The notes below the pieces were generated by a model that was given only the letters and a program-made list of their open reading frames with translations, did no database searches and was not told the DNA's origin. From positions 682,001 through 746,000 of the forward strand of contig NZ_AP018498.1 in the NCBI RefSeq assembly GCF_003569745.1: a stretch of 64,000 bases of DNA, written 5' to 3'. This stretch comes from Altererythrobacter sp. B11. GTDB taxonomy: Bacteria; Pseudomonadota; Alphaproteobacteria; Sphingomonadales; Sphingomonadaceae. Each line of letters begins with the position of its first letter. The stretch's first letter is position 1. The translations under genes and the position numbers were made by a program. This document shows positions 7,961 to 15,949 of this stretch, piece after piece.

Positions 7961-9270
7961 GACGGATCGTCTCGATCGGCCTGCTCGGCCGCCTGCTGGC
8001 GATCCTCGTCTTCGTTGTCGCGCTGGATTTCATCGTCAACGCCATCGTGTTCGAGCGTGCCAATGAATTCTCGCTCGAGGGCGAGGACGCCTCGCGCATT
8101 TCCGACCAGCTGGTGGTCGCCTACCGCATTCTGGACCAAGCGGCGCGGGCGGAGCGCCGCGCAGTGGCGGAAGAGCTCGTCACCGAGCGGTTCTCGATCA
8201 CCTGGGCCCCGCAGGCGCAGCGCCGCGCACCGAGCCTGGAGCTCGACCGGCTGCGGCGGCAGATCCTGGCCCGCGAGCCCGATCTTAAGCAGACCAGCCT
8301 GCGGCTGCATCTGGAATCGCTTGCTTCGAAAGGCGACATCGGGGGCAGCATGATCCTGTCGGACCAGTCGGTCGCCTCCTTCAAGGCGGATGTAAACGAG
8401 GCCTGGACCTTCAACGCCCAGCGCGGCCTTATCCTGATCCTTCCCAATATACTGCTGATGATCCTGGGAGCGCTGCTGGTGCGCGCGACGCTGCAGCCGC
8501 TGCGCAAGCTGATCGTCGCCACGCGCTCCGTCGGAAATGACGAACCGCAACCGATCCCCGCTTCCGGCTCCCCGGAGGTGCGGCAGCTGATCAGCGCCTT
8601 CAACGACATGCAGGATCGCATCCACCAGCTGATTCGCAACCGGCAGCTTACCGTTTCGGCAATCGCCCATGATCTGCGCACGCCGCTCACCCGTCTGCAG
8701 ATGCGCCTGGAGCATGACACGGCCGAGGCCGACGATCGCGAGGCGATGGCTGCCGATATCGTCGAGATGCGCATGCTGTTGCAGTCGTTGCAGGCCTTCA
8801 ACGAAGGGCTGGATCACAAGGAGCCGATCGAGCGGCTGGACATCGCCTCGCTCGCGGAAACGCTGATCGACGATTCGAAGGATCGCGGGTACGATGCGGC
8901 CTATGCCGGCCCCGCGCATCTCGAAATCCGCGGCCGCCGCCTGCCGTTGCGGCGCGTGCTTTCCAACCTGATCGAGAACGCGCTGCATTACGCTGGCAAT
9001 GTCCGCCTTCGTCTGAGCCTTGCCGATGGCATGGTGGAGATCGTGGTGGAGGATGACGGGCCGGGAATCGACGAGGCGAACCTGGTTGAAGTGCTCCAGC
9101 CCTTTGTCCGGCTGGATGAAGCGCGCAGCCGCAACACGCCCGGCATGGGGCTGGGCCTTGCCATCGTGGACCGCATCGTGCGCGCTGAGGGCGGGAGCTT
9201 CGCGCTCTCCAACCGGGCGGAAGGCGGCCTGCGCGCGGTGATCCGCCTCCCATTGGACCCGGTTGCATAA
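7957..9270 (+). CDS. sensor histidine kinase with HAMP domain
   Basis: Membrane sensor kinase of 437 residues starting at GTG 7957. Order: TM1 (about 5-27), a periplasmic loop of about 115 residues, TM2 (about 147-168), HAMP (about 170-222), HisKA with the phospho-accepting His238 in AIAHDLRTPLTR, and HATPase_c with the N box NLIENALHY, DDGPGID, and GMGLGLAIVDRIV. All catalytic motifs are intact. The periplasmic loop shows no recognisable sensory domain. It is partnered with the upstream OmpR-type regulator. Confidence 0.93.
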   Translation: MRRIVSIGLLGRLLAILVFVVALDFIVNAIVFERANEFSLEGEDASRISDQLVVAYRILDQAARAERRAVAEELVTERFSITWAPQAQRRAPSLELDRLRRQILAREPDLKQTSLRLHLESLASKGDIGGSMILSDQSVASFKADVNEAWTFNAQRGLILILPNILLMILGALLVRATLQPLRKLIVATRSVGNDEPQPIPASGSPEVRQLISAFNDMQDRIHQLIRNRQLTVSAIAHDLRTPLTRLQMRLEHDTAEADDREAMAADIVEMRMLLQSLQAFNEGLDHKEPIERLDIASLAETLIDDSKDRGYDAAYAGPAHLEIRGRRLPLRRVLSNLIENALHYAGNVRLRLSLADGMVEIVVEDDGPGIDEANLVEVLQPFVRLDEARSRNTPGMGLGLAIVDRIVRAEGGSFALSNRAEGGLRAVIRLPLDPVA

Positions 9271-9402
9271 CGTCCTGCCCGTCTTCGCGGGTGCAGCAAC
9301 AAAACCTTACAATGCGGAACGACGGCAGAGAAAATGCCGACGTACCTCTGTGGGCAATCGCAGCCGCATCCCCCCTTGCGGCGCCACAAAAGGATTGCCC
9401 CC

Positions 9403-10095
9403 GTGAACGAATTGATCGGACGCGTTTTCAGCTTCGAAAAGACCGTGTTCCCGAGCAGCAAGGATCTCTACGGATCGCTCGCTCGCGATGGTCAGAGCCC
9501 CAAGGCCCTGATGATCTCCTGCGCCGATTCGCGCGTCGTGCCGGAAGAGATCATGCAGGCGCGGCCGGGCGACCTGTTCGTGTGCCGCAATGCCGGCAAC
9601 ATCGTGCCCACCTTTGCCACCATGAATGGCGGCGTGTCCTCTACCGTCGAATATGCGGTGGCCGCGCTGAAAGTGCGCGACATCATCGTGTGCGGCCATT
9701 CGGACTGCGGGGCCATGAAGGCGCTCGCTCAGCCGGAGCTGCTCGCCAACATGCCCAATGTTGCGGCCTGGCTGCGCCACGGCGCGGCGGCGGAGCATGT
9801 CGTGAGCACCTGCACGCCGGACCTGCAGGGAACCGACCGGATCCGCGCCATCAGCCTCGAAAACGTGATCGCCCAGCTGGCGCATCTGCGCACCCACCCG
9901 TCCGTCGCCACGGCGCTCGCCGCCGGCGAAATGTCGCTGCACGGCTGGTTTGTGGACATCCACGCCGGCCAGGTGCTGGGGCTGGATGGCGAGACCGGTG
10001 AGTTCGTGCCCCTGCGCGAGAACGAGCCGCTGCCCGTGGCTGTGCCCGCCCATGCGCGCTATCCGCAGCGCCTGCGCCAGGAAGTGGCTGCATGA
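9403..10095 (+). CDS. beta-carbonic anhydrase
   Basis: Beta-class carbonic anhydrase (CO2 + H2O to HCO3- + H+), 230 residues and cytoplasmic. Zinc and catalytic residues are seen in SCADSRVVPEE (Cys with the Asp/Arg dyad) and CGHSDCGAM (His and Cys). GTG 9403 is chosen because AAGGA lies 8 nt upstream and the length then matches the family; an ATG at 9334 would add 23 unconserved residues. The stop overlaps the ATG of the SulP transporter gene (ATGA), which links hydration of CO2 to anion transport. Confidence 0.95.
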   Translation: MNELIGRVFSFEKTVFPSSKDLYGSLARDGQSPKALMISCADSRVVPEEIMQARPGDLFVCRNAGNIVPTFATMNGGVSSTVEYAVAALKVRDIIVCGHSDCGAMKALAQPELLANMPNVAAWLRHGAAAEHVVSTCTPDLQGTDRIRAISLENVIAQLAHLRTHPSVATALAAGEMSLHGWFVDIHAGQVLGLDGETGEFVPLRENEPLPVAVPAHARYPQRLRQEVAA

Positions 10096-11612
10096 GCACG
10101 GCCATCGCTCCTGCCAAGGAAGGCATCTTCCAACATTTCTCGCGGGATTTCACGGCTTCGATCGTGGTGTTCCTCGTGGCGATGCCATTGTGCATGGGCA
10201 TCGCCATCGCCTCTGGCGTGCCGGCCGAGAAAGGCCTCATAACCGGCATCATCGGAGGCATCGTCGTCGGGCTGTTTGCCGGATCCCCCCTCCAGGTAAG
10301 CGGCCCGGCGGCGGGTCTTGCTGTCATCGTGTTCGAATTTGTGACCGAGAACGGGCTCACCGCGCTCGGTCCGATGCTCGTGCTCGCGGGCGCACTGCAA
10401 CTGGTCGCCGGCTGGATGAAGCTCGGCGCGTTCTTCCGTTCGATCTCGCCGGCAGTCGTTCACGGCATGCTGGCGGGCATCGGTGCGCTGATCGTAATCA
10501 GCCAGTTCCACATCCTGTTCGATGCGCAGCCGCTTTCCAGCGGTGTCGACAACCTTGCCGCAATGCCCGCGCGTCTGCTCGGCCTCTCGCCCTTCAACCT
10601 GCAGGCGACCGAGCTGGCGCTGATCGTCGGCCTCGTAACCATTGGCGTCATGCTGGTGTGGGAGAAGTTCCGCCCGGCGGGCTTCGGCCTGCTGCCGGGG
10701 GCCTTGCTCGGCGTGATGGCCGCGACGATCGTCGCCTATGCCTTCCAGCTGAATATCGCCCGGGTGGATGTGCCGGAATCGATCGTGGCCGCGGTGGAAG
10801 CGCCGGGCGACGGCTTCTTCGCCATGCTCGGCCAGCCGGCGATCATCATCGCCGCGCTTGCGGTGGCCTTCATCGCCAGCGCCGAGACATTGCTTTCGGC
10901 CGCTGCGGTGGATCGGATGCATGATGGCGTCCGCACGGATTACGACAAGGAACTGCGCGCGCAGGGCGTGGGCAATTTCCTGTGCGGCCTTGCCGGGGCC
11001 TTGCCGATGACCGGCGTGATCGTGCGCAGCTCGGCCAATGTGCAGGCGGGCGCCAAGACGCGCCTGTCCACGATCATCCACGGGCTCTGGATTCTCGGCT
11101 TCGTCTCGCTGCTGCCCTGGCTGCTGCAGGAGATCCCGATGGCGGCGCTTGGCGGTGTTCTCGTGGTCACCGGCTGGCGTCTCGTCAGCCTCACCCATGT
11201 GCGCCACCTCTACGCGTCCTACGGCATCCTTCCGGCGGTGATCTGGACGGCGACCTTCGTGCTTGTGGTGGCGGTCGACCTGCTCACCGGCGTGCTGGTC
11301 GGGCTCGCGCTCACCTTGTTCGAACTGCTGCCCCATCGCCGCAGCCTGAAGCTCAGGATCAAGGAAGACGAGCTGGGCGACGAGCGCAAGGTGAGCCTGG
11401 AAGGCAGCGCCACCTTCATCAGCCTGACCGGGCTCACCCGGCGGCTCGAAACCATTCCTCTCATTCAATCCGTTACGCTCGACCTGGCGAAGGTACGCGG
11501 CTTCGATCACACATCCGCAGAACAAATGCGGGAATGGATCGCGCGGCGCCGCAAGCTGGGAAGCACAGTGGAACTGGTTGGCCCGAGGCATCTGGTGGAC
11601 CGGCTTACCTGA
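10092..11612 (+). CDS. SulP family inorganic anion (probable bicarbonate) transporter
   Basis: SulP/SLC26-type permease of 506 residues. It has 10 or more hydrophobic segments from residue 20 to about 410, including FTASIVVFLVAMPLCMGIA and the conserved SGPAAGLAVIVFEFV. A cytoplasmic STAS domain follows (about 430-506, with SVTLDLAKVRGFDHTSAEQM). Transport of bicarbonate is inferred from the 4-nt overlap with a carbonic anhydrase gene, a pairing also seen as natural fusions; sulfate or other anions remain possible. A strong intrinsic terminator closes the unit 17 nt after the stop. Confidence 0.92.
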   Translation: MSTAIAPAKEGIFQHFSRDFTASIVVFLVAMPLCMGIAIASGVPAEKGLITGIIGGIVVGLFAGSPLQVSGPAAGLAVIVFEFVTENGLTALGPMLVLAGALQLVAGWMKLGAFFRSISPAVVHGMLAGIGALIVISQFHILFDAQPLSSGVDNLAAMPARLLGLSPFNLQATELALIVGLVTIGVMLVWEKFRPAGFGLLPGALLGVMAATIVAYAFQLNIARVDVPESIVAAVEAPGDGFFAMLGQPAIIIAALAVAFIASAETLLSAAAVDRMHDGVRTDYDKELRAQGVGNFLCGLAGALPMTGVIVRSSANVQAGAKTRLSTIIHGLWILGFVSLLPWLLQEIPMAALGGVLVVTGWRLVSLTHVRHLYASYGILPAVIWTATFVLVVAVDLLTGVLVGLALTLFELLPHRRSLKLRIKEDELGDERKVSLEGSATFISLTGLTRRLETIPLIQSVTLDLAKVRGFDHTSAEQMREWIARRRKLGSTVELVGPRHLVDRLT

Positions 11613-11628
11613 GCCGGTTCAGCAACCT

Positions 11629-11663
11629 GGCCGGGCGTGGCCCTCCACGCCCGGCCCTTTATT
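11629..11663 (+). terminator. intrinsic terminator after the carbonic anhydrase-SulP genes
   Basis: Perfect 12-bp stem (GGCCGGGCGTGG pairing with CCACGCCCGGCC) around a CCCT loop, followed by CTTTATT. It lies 17 nt after the SulP stop and 38 nt before the end of the convergent Crp/Fnr gene. Confidence 0.85.
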
Positions 11664-11700
11664 CCGCTTTCGTGCCCGTATGCGGATGCGCGCGGACCGC

Positions 11701-12435
11701 CTACTTTCCGTTGCCGTTCGCCGTTTCGGAATAGACGCCCTTCAGCACCGTCTCGAAATGCAGCGCGACCAGATGGTCGCAATGGCAGGATTTGCGGCGC
11801 AACTTCTCGGGCTCGTCGATCAGGATCGCTCCGCGCCGCGTGGTGATGAGCCCTTCCGCTTTCATCCGTTGAACCACCCGGCTGATATAGGTGCGTCCCA
11901 CCCCCAGCAGAGAAGCGAGCTGGTCCTGCGTCATGGCGATTTCGCTGCGGCCGGTGCGGTTCATGGCCGCCACCAGCCATTTCGCGGCGCGCTGTTCGAT
12001 CGTGTGCACGGCATTGCAGGCCACCGACTGGAAGATCTGCGCCAGCAGGCAATCGGCATAACGCGAAAGAAGATAGCGCAGGCGGATGCTCTCGCGCGCA
12101 ACCTCTTCCAAATTCTGCACCGAAATGCGGTAGAAGCTCCCGCCGTGCATTACGCAGGAACGGGCAAAGGCAGGCACCCCGCCATGGCTCACGATCCCGC
12201 CCACGGCGCCTTCGCTTCCCACCAGCGCGGTCTGGACAGCGGCGCCATCGGCCATCAGGACATGGAAAGTGGTGATCGCTGATCCACGGGGGAAATAGGC
12301 GAAGCGCACGTCGTCACCGGGCTCGTAAAGGATATGGCCGGTCTTGAAGTCGACGGATTCGAGCGAGCGGGAGAGCAGATCCATGTCGGGGGGATGCAGC
12401 GCGCCGAGCAAATCGCTGCCATGGATTTCCGCCAT
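11701..12435 (-). CDS. Crp/Fnr family transcriptional regulator
   Basis: A 244-residue regulator with an N-terminal cyclic-nucleotide-type beta-roll (about 15-130, ILYEPGDDVRFAYFPRGSAI) and a C-terminal Crp-type helix-turn-helix (about 165-220, MTQDQLASLLGVGRTYISRV). There is no N-terminal Fe-S cysteine cluster, so it is not a classical Fnr. The C-terminal KSCHCDH holds two close cysteines of unknown role. It is convergent to the SulP gene and divergent from the heme oxygenase gene, so it could control the phytochrome operon; this is inference from position. Confidence 0.9.
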   Translation of the reverse strand: MAEIHGSDLLGALHPPDMDLLSRSLESVDFKTGHILYEPGDDVRFAYFPRGSAITTFHVLMADGAAVQTALVGSEGAVGGIVSHGGVPAFARSCVMHGGSFYRISVQNLEEVARESIRLRYLLSRYADCLLAQIFQSVACNAVHTIEQRAAKWLVAAMNRTGRSEIAMTQDQLASLLGVGRTYISRVVQRMKAEGLITTRRGAILIDEPEKLRRKSCHCDHLVALHFETVLKGVYSETANGNGK

Positions 12436-12661
12436 ACGTACTCCAATACGCAGAAATGTATACTTGTGCGCTTACGTGCCAGCGCCAGATGTGTAACTGT
12501 GTTCATATCGAGAACGTTCCCGCTTGACGCGGGCCTGCTGCTGGTATGTCGTCGCCGCCGGAGATCGTTTCCTCCGCTTCGGAGCGGGCTAATCAAGTTT
12601 GCGCTCCGCACGCCGGGAGTGTCTGACGGAAGCGATTACCGGCGTGGGTCGCGGAGTGACT

Positions 12662-13261
12662 TTGAATCCTGAAGATTTGCGCCCCTTCCTGCGGGGCGCC
12701 ACACAGACACTGCATACCGAAACCGACGCGCTCTATTCGCGGTTCGAGGTCGGCGAAGGCGACGGCTATGCCCGCCTGCTGCTGGCGCATCTGCTGGCGG
12801 CACGGCAGTATCTGCCGTTGGTCTCCGAATTCTGCCTCAATGTGCTGGAAGCGCCCTTGCCTGATTACGTGTCCGCTCTGGAGGGGGATCTGGCCGATGC
12901 GCAGGTTTCGCCGCACGCTTCCCGGCTCGGGTGCGACCAGGCTCTTCCGGCGGGAAAGGCTGCTGCGGCGGGATTTGCATACGCCGTGCTTGGCTCCCGC
13001 ATTGGCATCGCGAGCCTGATGAAGCTCTATCGCCGCACGCTGCCGGCGGATCACCCGGCGCAGCACTCGCGCTTCCTCGGCGATCGCGCCGGGCTGGCGG
13101 CCTGGTCGGCCTTCCTGGCCTGGTCGGGCGATCGCGCATTCGACGAGGATGAACGCGAAGAGGCGCATCGCGGGGCGGTGGCGGCTTTTGCCCTGTTCAC
13201 CGAAGCGGCCGATGCCGCCGCACAGGCCAAGATCGCGGTCCCGGCCGGAGCCGCGGCATGA
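12662..13261 (+). CDS. bphO: biliverdin-producing heme oxygenase
   Basis: Heme oxygenase (about 199 residues) that opens heme to biliverdin IXalpha, the chromophore of the phytochrome encoded immediately downstream. The proximal heme ligand fits His18 in ATQTLHTETDALY, and the distal helix motif appears as GFAYAVLGSRIG. No ATG is available: candidates are TTG 12662 (GGAG 5 nt upstream, chosen), GTG 12656 and TTG 12599. The stop overlaps the phytochrome ATG (ATGA), so the two are coupled. The family is diverged but context makes the call strong. Confidence 0.9.
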   Translation: MNPEDLRPFLRGATQTLHTETDALYSRFEVGEGDGYARLLLAHLLAARQYLPLVSEFCLNVLEAPLPDYVSALEGDLADAQVSPHASRLGCDQALPAGKAAAAGFAYAVLGSRIGIASLMKLYRRTLPADHPAQHSRFLGDRAGLAAWSAFLAWSGDRAFDEDEREEAHRGAVAAFALFTEAADAAAQAKIAVPAGAAA

Positions 13262-15804
13262 ACGCGGAGCCGGTCACCCTCGACAATTGCGCCAGCGAGC
13301 CGATTCACCTGATCGGGCGGATCCAGAGCTTCGGCTTTCTCATCGCGCTGTCGCCGCAGTGGATCATCACCCATGTCTCGCGCAATGTGGCCGAGGAGGT
13401 CGGGCGCGAGGCGGAGGCGCTGCTGGAACTACCTGCCGCCGAGGTGCTGGCGGAGGATGCGATACACGCGCTGCGGGCGCGGCTGCAGATGCGCGGAACG
13501 CCGCAATCGGTGGAACGGATCTTCGGCCTCAAGCTGTTCGGCGACGATCGGCGCTTCGATGTCGCCCTCCACATCTCCGGCCGGGACGTGGTGCTCGAAG
13601 CGGAGCCGGCGGTGGCCGACGAGGCGGGACTGTACGAGACGCATGTCCGCCCCATGGCCGAGCGGACGAAGCGCGCCGGCTCGACCGAAGAACTCTGCGC
13701 CGTCGCGGCCCGGCAACTGCGCGGGCTGACCGGGTTCGACCGGGTGATGGTCTATCGCTTCTCCCCCGATGGATCGGGCGAAGTGGTGGCCGAAAGCCGC
13801 GGCAGCGGGATCGACACTTTCCTGGGCCTGCATTTCCCCGCCAATGACATACCCGCACAGGCGCGGCGGCTCTATTCGACCAATCTGCTGCGGATCATCA
13901 CCGATGTGGATGATCCCACGGTGGAGATCGTCACGCGCGGCGGAAGCGACGCCGCCCCGCTGGACCTTGGCATGAGCACGCTTCGGGCCGTCTCGCCGAT
14001 CCATATCGAATATCTGCGCAACATGGGGGTGGCGGCCTCGCTGTCCGTTTCGATCATGCGCGACGGGCAGCTGTGGGGGCTGTTCGCCTGTCACCATTAT
14101 GCGCCCCTGCGCCTGTCCTACCCGATGCGCACGGCGGTGGAGCTGTTCGGCGAACTGTTCGCCTATATGGTGGACCAGTCCGAAAACACGCGCGCGCGCG
14201 AGCAGCGGGCGCGGGCGCGCCAGCTGCACGATACGCTGATGGCGCGGCTTGCCGAAGGGCGCAGCCTGCTGACCGATTTCGGCCGCGTGTCCGAGACCGT
14301 GGGCGAGGTGATCGCGCATGACGGGATGGTCGGCTGGATCGACGGGCAGTTCGTCTCGTCCGGGGAAGTGCCGGCCAAGGCGGAGTTCCTCGAACTCGCC
14401 GGCTTCCTCGACCGGGTAGCGGCAGGCAATCTATGGTCGACGGAAAACCTTTCGCAGGATTTCCCCCCCGCGGCGAATTTCGCTGCGCCGCTGGCCGGCG
14501 TGCTCGCAATCCCCGTGTCGCGCGCGCCGCGAGATTACATTGTGCTGTTCCGCAGCGAACTCTCCCGTTCGGTGCGGTGGGCGGGCAACCCCGAGAAGTC
14601 GGTCAAGCTCGGCCCCAATGGCCCCAGGCTCACCCCGCGGGAGAGCTTTGCCGAATGGCAGCAGGTCGTCACCGGCCGGTCTCAGCCGTGGGACGAGGAA
14701 GAGATGCTCTGCGCAGAGCAATTGCGTGCCACGCTGATGGAAGTGATCCTGCGCCTGACCGATGCTGCCCATCGCGAGCGGCGCGAACACGGGCGGCGGC
14801 AGGAAATCCTGATCGCGGAGCTAAACCATCGTGTCCGCAACATCCTCAATCTGATCCGCAGCCTGGTCAACCAGACGGGCTCCGCGGCGGCGACGATTCC
14901 GGAATATGCCGATGTGCTCGGCAGCAGGATCTATGCGCTCGCGCGCGCGCATGACCAGCTTACGCGCTCGCACTGGCGCGCCAGTTCGCTGCGGGAACTG
15001 ATCGGCCTGGAGGCGCGCGCCTATCTCGGGGAGGCGGGACGGATCACGCTGGAAGGCAGCGACCCGATCGTGGAGGCTACCGCGCTCACCACGCTCTCGC
15101 TCGTCTTCCACGAACTCATTACCAACAGCGCGAAATATGGCGCGCTGTCCGTGCCGGAGGGGCAAGTCGTGCTCCGCCTCCTGCGCAGCGAAGGCGGGGC
15201 GCTCCGCATCGAATGGCAGGAAAGCGGCGGCCCGGCCGTATCGCCCCCCGTGCGCCGCGGCTTCGGTTCGGCGATCATCGAACTCTCCATCCCGCATGAA
15301 CTTGGCGGCAAGGCGGAGATCACTTACGCGTCCATGGGCGTGGAGGCTTCGTTCTCCATTCCCGCCCAACACATACACCGTTTCGACGATTTTCAGGACA
15401 GGACAATGCCCATGGGCTCCGTTGACGCTGGCGGGGATCGCGCATCCCTGGAACTTCCCGAGCATGTGCTGGTGGTGGAAGACAACATCCTTATCGCCAT
15501 GGAGGCCGAGGCGCTGCTGGGCGATCTCGGCGCCCGCAACATCCATATCGCCGCCAATGTGCAGGATGCCCTCGCGCTAATCGAGGCCCAGCCCATCGGC
15601 CTCGTGCTGCTGGACGTCAACCTGGGCAGCGAGAACAGCGTGCCCGTAGCGGAACGCCTGCGCGCGATGGGCGTGCCCTTCGTGCTGTCCACCGGCTATG
15701 GCGACGCCGTGGGGCAGAACGAAACCTTCGCGGATGCGCTGGTGCTGACCAAGCCCTATTCGAGCGACGACCTGCGGATCGGGCTGGGCAAGGTGCTGGC
15801 CTAG
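13258..15804 (+). CDS. bphP: bacteriophytochrome with HWE-type kinase and C-terminal receiver
   Basis: Red/far-red photoreceptor kinase of 848 residues. The order is PAS (residues about 10-115, bilin-binding Cys11 in LDNCASEPIHLIGR), GAF (about 140-300, PANDIPAQARRLY, then ACHHYAP), PHY (about 310-500), an HWE/HisKA_2-type kinase (His524 in AELNHRVRNILNLI, ATPase motif FHELITNSAKYG), and a receiver domain (about 735-845, Asp786 in VLLDVNLG, Lys in LTKPYSS). The kinase and its receiver are thus in one chain and no separate response regulator gene adjoins it. Chromophore supply is secured by the upstream heme oxygenase gene. Confidence 0.95.
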   Translation: MNAEPVTLDNCASEPIHLIGRIQSFGFLIALSPQWIITHVSRNVAEEVGREAEALLELPAAEVLAEDAIHALRARLQMRGTPQSVERIFGLKLFGDDRRFDVALHISGRDVVLEAEPAVADEAGLYETHVRPMAERTKRAGSTEELCAVAARQLRGLTGFDRVMVYRFSPDGSGEVVAESRGSGIDTFLGLHFPANDIPAQARRLYSTNLLRIITDVDDPTVEIVTRGGSDAAPLDLGMSTLRAVSPIHIEYLRNMGVAASLSVSIMRDGQLWGLFACHHYAPLRLSYPMRTAVELFGELFAYMVDQSENTRAREQRARARQLHDTLMARLAEGRSLLTDFGRVSETVGEVIAHDGMVGWIDGQFVSSGEVPAKAEFLELAGFLDRVAAGNLWSTENLSQDFPPAANFAAPLAGVLAIPVSRAPRDYIVLFRSELSRSVRWAGNPEKSVKLGPNGPRLTPRESFAEWQQVVTGRSQPWDEEEMLCAEQLRATLMEVILRLTDAAHRERREHGRRQEILIAELNHRVRNILNLIRSLVNQTGSAAATIPEYADVLGSRIYALARAHDQLTRSHWRASSLRELIGLEARAYLGEAGRITLEGSDPIVEATALTTLSLVFHELITNSAKYGALSVPEGQVVLRLLRSEGGALRIEWQESGGPAVSPPVRRGFGSAIIELSIPHELGGKAEITYASMGVEASFSIPAQHIHRFDDFQDRTMPMGSVDAGGDRASLELPEHVLVVEDNILIAMEAEALLGDLGARNIHIAANVQDALALIEAQPIGLVLLDVNLGSENSVPVAERLRAMGVPFVLSTGYGDAVGQNETFADALVLTKPYSSDDLRIGLGKVLA

Positions 15805-15832
15805 CCGTCTCGATCCCGCCGCACTGCCCGGT

Positions 15833-15866
15833 TGTAACGGCTGTAACCCCGCGCGATTACCGTAAT
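15833..15866. promoter_or_regulatory. candidate operator: TGTAAC direct repeat plus palindrome
   Basis: Two copies of TGTAAC spaced by 3 nt (15833-15838 and 15842-15847) are followed by the perfect palindrome ATTAC-C-GTAAT (15856-15866), about 85 nt before the TonB-dependent receptor start. It does not match a classical 19-bp Fur box well. It may be a regulator site for the receptor gene; the regulator is unknown. Confidence 0.35.
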
Positions 15867-15949
15867 TAACTTGTGGCCCCCGGGCCTGTTTCGCCAGCCC
15901 CTGCCCGACACGCCGCGTTCCGACGGCGAGGGAAGGAATGGGGAATATC

